In this document: positions 1 through 6,098 of the stretch, piece by piece
How the letters are laid out: every line of letters begins with the position of its first letter
How positions within the stretch are numbered: the first letter of the stretch is position 1
DNA from: JAFGPF01 sp964500415
GTDB taxonomy: Bacteria > Chloroflexota > Dehalococcoidia > Dehalococcoidales > RBG-16-60-22
Direction of reading: 5' to 3'
DNA length: 20,305 bases
NCBI GenBank assembly: GCA_964500415.1
Contig: CAZCOB010000039.1
Location: 1 to 20,305, forward strand
Made by a program: the position numbers and the translations under genes
The notes under the pieces: model-generated
What the model was told of the DNA's origin: nothing
Seen by the model: the letters and a program-made list of their open reading frames with translations, nothing else
The model's database searches: none

Positions 1-626
1 GCCTTCCAGAAATAATCCGGAATATCCATCGGCGGGTCGTTTTTTTGGGGATTATTTTTGAGTCTTGCCAGTAATTCGTCCATGTATGGCTCGGAGAGGG
101 CGTAATCCTCGATGATGTCTTTTTCCGCCACCCCTAGCAGGCTCAACAGGACGGCCGCCAGCATCCCCGTCCGGTCTTTGCCCACGGCGCAGTGGAACAC
201 CATCGGGTGGTTTTTAGGGTCGGCAATGACCTCCAGCGCCTCGATAATACGCTTGCCGTAGTCCTTTTGGCGGGCCATTTCCAGGTAAAATTCGCCCATA
301 TTAGTGCAATGCTCGTAACGGCTGGCGTTGGCCCCGGGGTCGTCGTCGGTCTTAAAAGCGATGTTGCAGTATTTGATATCCGCTTCGGCAAGCAGCCCAA
401 TTCCCTGTCGCTCTACTTCCATGCTGCTCCTGAGGTCGATGACCGAGGTAAGTCCTATTTCTCCGGTGAGTCGTTCAAGCTCGCCGCGGGTCAGGTTGCG
501 GAATTCTCCGCTGCGGAAGAGGCGCCGCCAGGCCACGGTACAGCCGTCACGGGCCCGGTAGCCGCCGAGGTCCCGGAAATTCATTACATTCTCAAATTTA
601 ACATGCCGGGAATATTGCTCCGCCAT
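1..626 (-). CDS. Tyrosine-phosphatase-like protein (Tyr_phosphatase3 family), 3' end outside window
   Basis: I translated this frame by hand; 208 codons are visible and it remains open at the left edge. The N-terminus carries NFRDLGGY (residues 16-23), typical of the Tyr_phosphatase3 family. The P-loop HCAVGKDRTG lies at residues 145-154, with Cys146 as predicted nucleophile and Arg152 as phosphate-binding arginine. The family removes phosphate from phosphotyrosine, phosphoinositide or similar substrates; the substrate here is unknown. No signal peptide or membrane segment is visible, so it is probably cytoplasmic. The ATG shares one base with the stop codon of the DUF35 gene (TAATG), so translation is probably coupled to that gene. 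It is the last visible gene of the thiolase-DUF35 operon, but a role in acyl-CoA metabolism would be a guess. Confidence 0.9.
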   Translation of the reverse strand, partial: MAEQYSRHVKFENVMNFRDLGGYRARDGCTVAWRRLFRSGEFRNLTRGELERLTGEIGLTSVIDLRSSMEVERQGIGLLAEADIKYCNIAFKTDDDPGANASRYEHCTNMGEFYLEMARQKDYGKRIIEALEVIADPKNHPMVFHCAVGKDRTGMLAAVLLSLLGVAEKDIIEDYALSEPYMDELLARLKNNPQKNDPPMDIPDYFWK

Positions 627-1039
627 TATTCCTGCTCCAGACTGAAGAGCGGACGGGCGCTTTCACCGGCGGAATACCTGTCGCCGTGGAAAATTTTGTG
701 CCCCATTTTTACCTTCCTGCCCACGAGCTCCATGGAGGCTGTTGACGGGTCGATTCCTTCCAGGTTGCCCATAATCCAGGGGCCGTCTTCCAGTTCCACC
801 ATAACGATGGTGTAGGGGACTTCATCCTCGCGCCCCTCCGAGGCGACGAATACGGTGGTGAAGGTCCTGATTTTGCCGCTGCCCTTCAGCTCCACAATTT
901 CCATGTCCGAGCTGGCGCACTGCCGACAGACCATCTTGGGCGGTATGGTAATCGCTCCGCACGACTGGCACTTCAATCCCAGGAGCTTATTCTGTTTAAG
1001 GGCCTCGTTATAGTCTTTAAAAATAAGTTTATGTTCCAT
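626..1039 (-). CDS. DUF35 / OB-fold acyl-CoA-associated zinc-ribbon protein
   Basis: This 137-residue protein has a rubredoxin-like zinc ribbon with Cys24, Cys27, Cys38 and Cys41, followed by an OB-fold (about residues 45-125) containing GSGKIRTFTTV. That is the DUF35 architecture. In characterised archaeal and bacterial complexes, DUF35 proteins bind SCP2-type thiolases and help hold the CoA substrate. The thiolase gene lies directly upstream in the same direction, which fits a thiolase-DUF35 complex. I chose the ATG at 1039 because a strong Shine-Dalgarno AAGGAGG (1046-1052) ends six bases before it; an upstream in-frame codon at 1063 would put that site inside the gene. Its stop overlaps the phosphatase start by one base. 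Confident in the family; the physiological substrate is unknown. Confidence 0.92.
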   Translation of the reverse strand: MEHKLIFKDYNEALKQNKLLGLKCQSCGAITIPPKMVCRQCASSDMEIVELKGSGKIRTFTTVFVASEGREDEVPYTIVMVELEDGPWIMGNLEGIDPSTASMELVGRKVKMGHKIFHGDRYSAGESARPLFSLEQE

Positions 1040-1075
1040 GATTGTCCTCCTTATGGTAGCCACTCTCCCCCCTGG

Positions 1076-1095
1076 ATTCCCGCTTTCGCGGGAAT
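1076..1095. repeat. REP-like palindrome (ATTCCCGC stem, TTTC loop)
   Basis: The sequence ATTCCCGCTTTCGCGGGAAT is a perfect 8-bp inverted repeat with a four-base loop, set in the wider context CCTGGATTCCCG...GGGAATGACG (about 1071-1099). Read rightward, one frame encodes WIPAFAGMT, a peptide often seen in spurious small ORFs because this palindrome is dispersed in many bacterial genomes. It lies in the 68-bp gap between the thiolase stop and the DUF35 start, so it would form a hairpin within the shared mRNA. It lacks a T-run, so it is more likely an mRNA-stabilising or mobile REP-type unit than a terminator. Confidence 0.75.
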
Positions 1096-1107
1096 GACGG
1101 CTGAGAC

Positions 1108-2295
1108 CTACCAGCCCCTTTCGAAAATCATGTTGACCAGCGTACCGCCGTCCCCACCGAGAGTGTCCGTCATGCCGATTCTGGCATCGGGCACCTGCCG
1201 CTCCGGTTCCACCTCACCCCGCAGCTGCCTAGCTATTTCGTACACCTGTCCGGCCCCCGTTGCGCCGATGGGGTGCCCCTTCGACTTCAGACCGCCGGAG
1301 GGATTGACGGCTACCTTCCCGCCGATATCCGCCTCGCCCTTTTCCCAGGCCCCGCCCGCCGTACCGTAGTCGAAGAAGCCGAGGCTTTCGGCGGCAATCA
1401 GGCTGGCGATGCTAAAGCAGTCGTGAAGTTCACAGAGGTCGATATCCTCCGGCCTGACACCGGCCATTTCGTAGGCCTGCTGCGATGATACTTCACGGGC
1501 ACGGATTCTGGGGAGATAATCGCTCTGGTTGCCGAGGGGACCGGATGAAGACTGCCCCGTGCCGGTGATATAGACCGGTTGGCTCGTGAGTTTTTTCGCG
1601 ACCTCTTCCGAGGCCAGCACCACGGCGGCGGCACCGTCGGAGAAGGGACAGCAATCATGCAGGGTGAGTGGCGTGGCCACCATGAAGCTGCCGAGCACCT
1701 TCTCGACGGACATATCGGCGTTTTTCCCGTAGAACTGCGCCCTGGGGTTAACGCTGCCGTGCCGGTAAGACTGTATAGAAACGCGGGCCATCTGCTCCCG
1801 CAGTTTTTGCAGGGGTATCTTATAGGTATCGGCATAGAGATGGGTCAGCATGGCAAAAACTGCCGGAAAGGTAATACCGGCGGGATATTCGTAGCGGGCA
1901 TCGCTGAACATGGCGAAAGTTCTGGTCGCCAGGCCGGTGCCCATCGTGGCTGCCCTCTCGACGCCTCCCGCCAGGACGATGTCGTAATAGCCGGAGGCCA
2001 CCCAGATGAAGGCATCCCGGATGGCCATGCTGGCCGAAGCGCAGGCACCTTCGTAGCGATTTGCCGGCACGTAAAGACAGCCGATATTCTCGGCGGCAAA
2101 GGCCTGCACCATGCCCTGTCCCTCGGCAAAGTCGCCCAGCACGTTGCCGACAAACAGCGCTTTGATATCTTTCGGTTTCAGGTTCGACTCCGTAATGGCT
2201 TCCATGGCGGCTTCGGCGAAGAGTTCAACCTCCGTTTTTTCCTGCGGGCCGCTGAACTTCGTCTCACCCACGCCGACCACAGCTACTTTTTTCAT
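1108..2295 (-). CDS. SCP2-type thiolase (acetyl-CoA acetyltransferase family)
   Basis: This 395-residue protein has the thiolase layout. The nucleophilic Cys85 is in EGACASAS, His291-Asp292 are in the ELHDCF motif of SCP2-type/archaeal thiolases, and His341 is in GHPIGATGAG. The second catalytic cysteine of classical thiolases (CxG near the C-terminus) is replaced by a TLGGDGG segment, as is usual in the SCP2 branch. The family joins or cleaves acyl groups on CoA (acetoacetyl-CoA formation, or beta-oxidation/sterol side-chain thiolysis). The downstream DUF35 gene suggests a two-protein complex. The start ATG is supported by AGGAGG at 2303-2308, seven bases upstream. Direction of the reaction and chain length cannot be told from the sequence; a degradative role fits the ETF genes elsewhere in the window but is inference. 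Confidence 0.93.
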   Translation of the reverse strand: MKKVAVVGVGETKFSGPQEKTEVELFAEAAMEAITESNLKPKDIKALFVGNVLGDFAEGQGMVQAFAAENIGCLYVPANRYEGACASASMAIRDAFIWVASGYYDIVLAGGVERAATMGTGLATRTFAMFSDARYEYPAGITFPAVFAMLTHLYADTYKIPLQKLREQMARVSIQSYRHGSVNPRAQFYGKNADMSVEKVLGSFMVATPLTLHDCCPFSDGAAAVVLASEEVAKKLTSQPVYITGTGQSSSGPLGNQSDYLPRIRAREVSSQQAYEMAGVRPEDIDLCELHDCFSIASLIAAESLGFFDYGTAGGAWEKGEADIGGKVAVNPSGGLKSKGHPIGATGAGQVYEIARQLRGEVEPERQVPDARIGMTDTLGGDGGTLVNMIFERGW

Positions 2296-2349
2296 AAAAA
2301 AACCTCCTGCACGGATTCAAGACTGCGATATTGCTATCGTGTACGTTTA

Positions 2350-2379
2350 ATTATAAAGGGTTGAAACCAAATCTTGCAA
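2350..2379 (-). promoter_or_regulatory. Predicted sigma-70 promoter for thiolase operon
   Basis: On the minus strand TTGCAA (2379-2374) is followed after 18 bases by TATAAT (2355-2350). The thiolase start is about 55 bases downstream. The -35 hexamer is a palindrome and also serves the opposite direction in this prediction. Confidence 0.5.
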
Positions 2380-2402
2380 AATGGCGCCGTATTATTCATA
2401 AT
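2374..2402 (+). promoter_or_regulatory. Predicted sigma-70 promoter for DUF169 gene
   Basis: TTGCAA (2374-2379), a 17-base spacer and CATAAT (2397-2402) resemble a housekeeping promoter. The DUF169 start codon lies 46 bases further on. The -35 element is the same six bases used by the predicted divergent promoter. Confidence 0.5.
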
Positions 2403-2448
2403 TGTGACGGCTTACAGAAGCTAATTACAAATCGGAGGGTTTTATTGC

Positions 2449-3195
2449 ATGACGACGTTAAGTGAGTACAACAAGTATGGAGAAGACCTTGAGAAATTAC
2501 TGATATTGAGGACTTCCCCCCTCGCCGTAAAAATGCTGGAAAAGGAATCGGACATCCCAGAGGGGGCCATCAGGCCAAAGAAAGACCGGGGCATCCACAT
2601 CGCCCAGTGCCAGGCTTTCGCCCTATCCCGCCGCCAGAAAGAGACGATAGCCATGCTGAAGGAGGACAACTGGTGCTTTGCGGCCCTGATTGCCTACGGA
2701 CTGGTGGATAAGCCGGACGACCCTGAGTTTCAGCGGTTCTTAAATTTCCCCACTTTCGCGAGGGATAAGTACGTCGGTATCGTTTCCGCCCCCCTGAGGT
2801 CGGCCAACTTCGAGCCCGATGTGGTGATAATCTATTCCAATACCTCCCAACTGCGAAATCTACTGATGCCGTCGCATTTTATCGGCGAGGAGGCGAAGGT
2901 TAACTACCACTTCTTCCCCCCGGCCTGCGCCTACCAGGTTGTGCCCGTAATGGAAAACGGCCAGATGATGGTTACCCTGCCCGACCCCGGCGATTATACC
3001 CGGGCGCTGGCCGGAGAAGACGAGATTATCCTCTCCGTCCCGAAGGACAAAATAGGAACGCTGGTAGATGGAGTCAGGCAAATGGAAGATGGGGATTTCG
3101 GGTACGCCCGCGCCATTATGTATATGCAGCATGATTTCCCCCACCCCCCGATGTACCAGACGTTCTTCAAGCGGTGGGGACTGTACGAGGAATAA
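2449..3195 (+). CDS. DUF169 family protein
   Basis: This 248-residue soluble protein matches the DUF169 family in length and style: an N-terminal LRTSPLAVKML segment (residues 20-30), a central SAPLRSANFEPDVVIIY segment (about 113-129) and cysteines at 54 (AQCQAFA), 76 (NWCFAAL) and 160 (PPACAYQ) that may be family-conserved. DUF169 proteins are common in anaerobes and archaea and have no firmly established reaction that I know of. Translation start is supported by GGAGGG (2434-2439), nine bases before the ATG. It stands alone, divergent from the thiolase operon and convergent with the next gene; the 53-base gap after it has no evident terminator. I do not assign a function. Confidence 0.88.
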   Translation: MTTLSEYNKYGEDLEKLLILRTSPLAVKMLEKESDIPEGAIRPKKDRGIHIAQCQAFALSRRQKETIAMLKEDNWCFAALIAYGLVDKPDDPEFQRFLNFPTFARDKYVGIVSAPLRSANFEPDVVIIYSNTSQLRNLLMPSHFIGEEAKVNYHFFPPACAYQVVPVMENGQMMVTLPDPGDYTRALAGEDEIILSVPKDKIGTLVDGVRQMEDGDFGYARAIMYMQHDFPHPPMYQTFFKRWGLYEE

Positions 3196-3248
3196 GCGCG
3201 ATAAATTTAGCGGTGTCTGGTGCTTGTATATGTTGTAAAGGAGGCTCT

Positions 3249-3752
3249 CTAGCGCAGGCGGGTAACGGCCACGTAAACGCCGATGCCGATGCCCACCAGG
3301 TCGAAGATTATCCGTAACGGACTCAGGGGGATACTCCCGAAAGTCAGGATATTGACGGCGTAGCTTATCACCATGGCCAGGCTACCCGTCACTGCCAGCC
3401 AGGGGCCCCGCTTCCGATTTACCGAGAGGCTGACCAGCTCACCGATGGCGTAGCCTACTCCCGCCGCCAGGAGCAGGTTGAGGAGATAGAAGGGCAGGAA
3501 ATTCTCAATAACTCCCCAGATAAGCCCGATGATAACTGCCGACCCTAATGCCGCGCCGACCGCCCTGAGGTAATAAACGGAGGAAACGCGGTAGGTGGGC
3601 AGCTTATAGAGTTTAGCGCACTCCCGGCACCTGGCCCCCACCGGCGTCTGCACCATGCATTTAGGGCATATCGGCTTGCCGCACTTACCGCAACGAAGGT
3701 TTGTTTCTACATCTGGGTGCGCGGCGCATCTCAACGTTTCCGGCCCGGTCAT
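3249..3752 (-). CDS. B-box-type zinc-finger membrane protein
   Basis: The first 50 residues hold a zinc-binding module with Cys9, His12, Cys21, Cys24, Cys29, Cys32, Cys42 and Cys45, enough for two zinc ions in a B-box-like arrangement. The remainder is hydrophobic, with about four predicted membrane helices (roughly 63-85, 87-110, 118-137 and 144-163). Proteins of this architecture are widespread in bacteria as uncharacterised integral membrane proteins; the finger is expected on the cytoplasmic side. Its ATG overlaps the plsY stop by four bases (ATGA), so it is probably translated with plsY, and AAAAGGA lies within the plsY 3' end as a possible Shine-Dalgarno. A link to membrane lipid synthesis is suggested only by this coupling. 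Function unknown. Confidence 0.85.
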   Translation of the reverse strand: MTGPETLRCAAHPDVETNLRCGKCGKPICPKCMVQTPVGARCRECAKLYKLPTYRVSSVYYLRAVGAALGSAVIIGLIWGVIENFLPFYLLNLLLAAGVGYAIGELVSLSVNRKRGPWLAVTGSLAMVISYAVNILTFGSIPLSPLRIIFDLVGIGIGVYVAVTRLR

Positions 3753-4441
3753 TCCTTTTCTTCCTTTTTAAGAACGTGTTTCCGGTGGACCCAGGTGCTC
3801 CTGTCGGCGATATCGCGGTCGAAAAGAAGTCGATTTAACAGCAAATGGCCCATCCCGATGCTCCTGGCCTCGGGCGCCGGCTGCGCGGTGAGTCGCTTGA
3901 TTATTATTATCAATACCATGGCCAGATATCCCATGGTCACCGACAGGGGTTCCCGGGAAATCGCGCTGGCTATAGGCAGTACTACCATTCCGATGAGTAT
4001 CGGCACCGGTGTCCGGCGTGTGAAGGCGGCGACAGCAGCGCCGATAGCAAAGAAGGCTATAGTCGCCCAGGGCATTATATCATTTATCAAAGGCAGTATG
4101 ATGATTATACCCAGGCTTGTCGCAACACCCCGGCCTCCGTGGAAGCGGAGAAAGACCGGCCAGTTATGTCCGGCAATCACCGCCAGACCAACCGCAAGCT
4201 GCTGTCCGGCATCCAGTCCCAGGCGCCAGGCAATCAATACCATCAGGATACCCTTGAAAAAGTCGAAAATACCTACTATCAGGCCGAGTGTGCGGGAGGT
4301 CGTCCGCCACAGGTTGCCGCCCCCCACCTGCTGGGTGCCGTGTTTCCTGAGGTCTACCCCGCGCGACCTCGCCGCCAGGTACGAAGACGGTATGGAGCCG
4401 ACGAGATAAGAGGCTATAATCAATATAATCCAGATAGTCAT
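3749..4441 (-). CDS. plsY: Glycerol-3-phosphate acyltransferase PlsY-like, divergent
   Basis: PlsY is an integral membrane enzyme that transfers an acyl group from acyl phosphate to glycerol 3-phosphate, the first step of phospholipid synthesis. This 230-residue protein has several membrane helices and the PlsY skeleton: GSIPSSYL at 15-22, a motif-1 region GTQQVGGGNLWRT at 35-47, and motif 2 GHNWPVFLRFHGGRGVAT at 91-108. Motif 1 departs from the usual G-S-G-N-x-G-A-T-N pattern, although Asn43 and neighbouring glycines remain; motif 2 has His and Arg where lysines are usual. The C-terminus is about 30 residues longer than typical. It may be a paralog with altered substrate use. AAGGAG (4446-4451) precedes the ATG by four bases. 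It is 34 bases downstream of the PHP gene and overlaps the zinc-finger gene. Confidence 0.85.
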   Translation of the reverse strand: MTIWIILIIASYLVGSIPSSYLAARSRGVDLRKHGTQQVGGGNLWRTTSRTLGLIVGIFDFFKGILMVLIAWRLGLDAGQQLAVGLAVIAGHNWPVFLRFHGGRGVATSLGIIIILPLINDIMPWATIAFFAIGAAVAAFTRRTPVPILIGMVVLPIASAISREPLSVTMGYLAMVLIIIIKRLTAQPAPEARSIGMGHLLLNRLLFDRDIADRSTWVHRKHVLKKEEKE

Positions 4442-4475
4442 GAAGCTCCTTCAAAGTAACTTATAATATATTATA

Positions 4476-5327
4476 TTATAAATTAGCTCGTTTTGGGGCT
4501 TGTTTATCGGCCAATGAAATGAGCCGTTCCGCGGCTTCCAGCGGCACCTCGACGCCACCGAGCATGACTTCCCCGCTGCTGCCGATGCCATGATAGTCGG
4601 TGCCGCCGGTGGCGATAAGCCCGTATCTCTCCGCCAGGTCGAGCATGGCCCCGGTCTGTTCTTCGGTGTTGTCCTTGTAATAGGCTTCGATGCCGACCAG
4701 CCCGGCTGCTTTCAGCTTTCTTGCCATGTCTTCCGGCTCCGGCACGGTGAACGGGTGTGCCAGCACGGGAATCCCTCCGGAACGCAATATCAGTCTTACC
4801 GCTTCTTCCGGCGTCATCTTTTCACGCCCGACATACGCCGGGCCGCCGTGTCCGATGTATTTATCGAAAGCCTCTTCGAAAGTGGTGATATAACCCTTTT
4901 CCAGCATCGCCCGGGCGATATGCGGCCTTCCGATGGAGCCCTCGCCGGCTATCTCCTCTACCCGCTCCCAGTCGATATCCAGGCCCAGAGCGCCCAGTTT
5001 GGTAACCATCCCCCGCGCCCTTCCCTCCCGGGAATTACGGAACCTCTCCAGGGTCGATTCGAGTTCCCGGCTGGTATAGTCGATGAAGTAACCCAGTACA
5101 TGGGCTTCGCCGTCGGCTAAATCGGTACTGATTTCCACGCCGGGGATGAACCTGAGTTCGGGATACGCTTTTGCGGCCTCCAGTGCCGGCGGAATTCCGT
5201 CCACGGTGTCGTGGTCGGTCAGGGCGATAACCTTCAACCCGAGTTCTACCGCCTTGCGGACGATTTCTTCGGGACTTAACCTGCCGTCGGAGGCGGTCGA
5301 GTGAATATGCAGGTCGACCTGACTCAC
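4476..5327 (-). CDS. PHP-domain metal-dependent phosphoesterase (YciV/TrpH-like)
   Basis: The 283-residue protein has the full set of PHP motifs: HIHSTASDG at 7-15, LTDHDT near 36-41, GVEIS, RPHIA, LAHPF and GGTDYHG near the C-terminus. These histidines and aspartates bind a trinuclear metal centre. Characterised relatives hydrolyse phosphodiester or phosphomonoester bonds, including 3',5'-nucleoside bisphosphates and short RNA ends (RNase AM/YciV), so a role in RNA turnover next to rny and ymdB is attractive but inferred. The ATG overlaps the ymdB stop by four bases (ATGA), indicating translational coupling. The stop lies in an AT-only stretch (4461-4484) just ahead of plsY. Confidence 0.9.
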   Translation of the reverse strand: MSQVDLHIHSTASDGRLSPEEIVRKAVELGLKVIALTDHDTVDGIPPALEAAKAYPELRFIPGVEISTDLADGEAHVLGYFIDYTSRELESTLERFRNSREGRARGMVTKLGALGLDIDWERVEEIAGEGSIGRPHIARAMLEKGYITTFEEAFDKYIGHGGPAYVGREKMTPEEAVRLILRSGGIPVLAHPFTVPEPEDMARKLKAAGLVGIEAYYKDNTEEQTGAMLDLAERYGLIATGGTDYHGIGSSGEVMLGGVEVPLEAAERLISLADKQAPKRANL

Positions 5328-6097
5328 GGTGCGGTCATCTCCCGCTGAATGCGCTCGATGCCGGTGGCCCTGCCGCTGGCTTCATCCACCTCGACCATGA
5401 CGGCGTTGAGCACCGGGTTGCCCTTGCCTACCGTGAGGTGATGGGGCATCATCGTCAGGAAGCGCTGGAGGACGGCCTCGGCGTCATCGCCGATGACCGA
5501 ATCTTCCGGCCCGGTCATGCCGATATCGGTGACGTAGGCGGTGCCTCCCGGCAGGAGCTTCGTATCGATAGTGCCGACGTGGGTGTGGGTACCGAGCACG
5601 GCACTGACCCGGCCATCCAGGTAGCGCCCCATGGCTACTTTCTCCGAGGTAGCTTCGGCATGGAAGTCCACGACGATAACCTTCGGCCTAGGGTCGAGTG
5701 CTTCCAGCAGCCCGTCCATAGCCCGGAAGGGACAATCGTAACTGTTCATGAAGGTCCGACCTATCAGGTTCACCACCAGGGTCCTGCCGGCAGTCAGGTA
5801 GCCGCGCCCCGGCACCCCGGAGGGGTAGTTCAACGGTCGCAGGATGGGCATATCGGTATCAAGATAGGGGATAATTTCTTTCTGCGCCCAGATATGATTG
5901 CCAGAGGTAAGGACATCGACACCGTCATCCAGTAACTCCTGGGCAGTGCTCACGGTCAGGCCGAAACCTCCGGCAGTATTTTCCCCGTTGGCAATTACCA
6001 GGTTTACGGAATATTGTCTGCGCAGGCCGCGCAGGAATTTGTGTATCGCCTGCCGTCCCGGCCGGCCAACAATATCGCCTATGGCTAATATTTTCAT
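5324..6097 (-). CDS. ymdB: YmdB-family metallophosphoesterase (TIGR00282)
   Basis: The sequence shows the calcineurin-like signature of this family: GDIVGRPGR at the N-terminus, NGEN, TSGNHIW, DFHAEATSEK and GTHTHVGT, which bind a di-iron centre. At 257 residues it has the usual length. The Bacillus subtilis homologue hydrolyses 2',3'-cyclic nucleotides, which are products of RNA breakdown, and influences biofilm and sporulation decisions. As in Bacillus it follows the RNase Y gene immediately: one base separates the rny stop from this ATG, and no good Shine-Dalgarno is visible, so it is probably translated by coupling from rny. It overlaps the PHP gene downstream, giving a potential three-gene RNA-turnover cassette. 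Confidence 0.95.
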   Translation of the reverse strand: MKILAIGDIVGRPGRQAIHKFLRGLRRQYSVNLVIANGENTAGGFGLTVSTAQELLDDGVDVLTSGNHIWAQKEIIPYLDTDMPILRPLNYPSGVPGRGYLTAGRTLVVNLIGRTFMNSYDCPFRAMDGLLEALDPRPKVIVVDFHAEATSEKVAMGRYLDGRVSAVLGTHTHVGTIDTKLLPGGTAYVTDIGMTGPEDSVIGDDAEAVLQRFLTMMPHHLTVGKGNPVLNAVMVEVDEASGRATGIERIQREMTAP

Positions 6098-6098
6098 C

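Noticed and set aside
192..815. 207-codon plus-strand frame at the left end
   Set aside because: It lies opposite the phosphatase and DUF35 genes, whose catalytic and zinc motifs are clear.
1031..1369. Small plus-strand ORF containing WIPAFAGMT
   Set aside because: The peptide is a by-product of the REP-like palindrome and the rest is antisense to the thiolase gene.
4461..4484. AT-only near-palindrome upstream of plsY read as a strong promoter
   Set aside because: It contains TATAAT-like strings on both strands, but low complexity makes these expected, and no -35 was convincing; it may simply be a spacer after the PHP stop.
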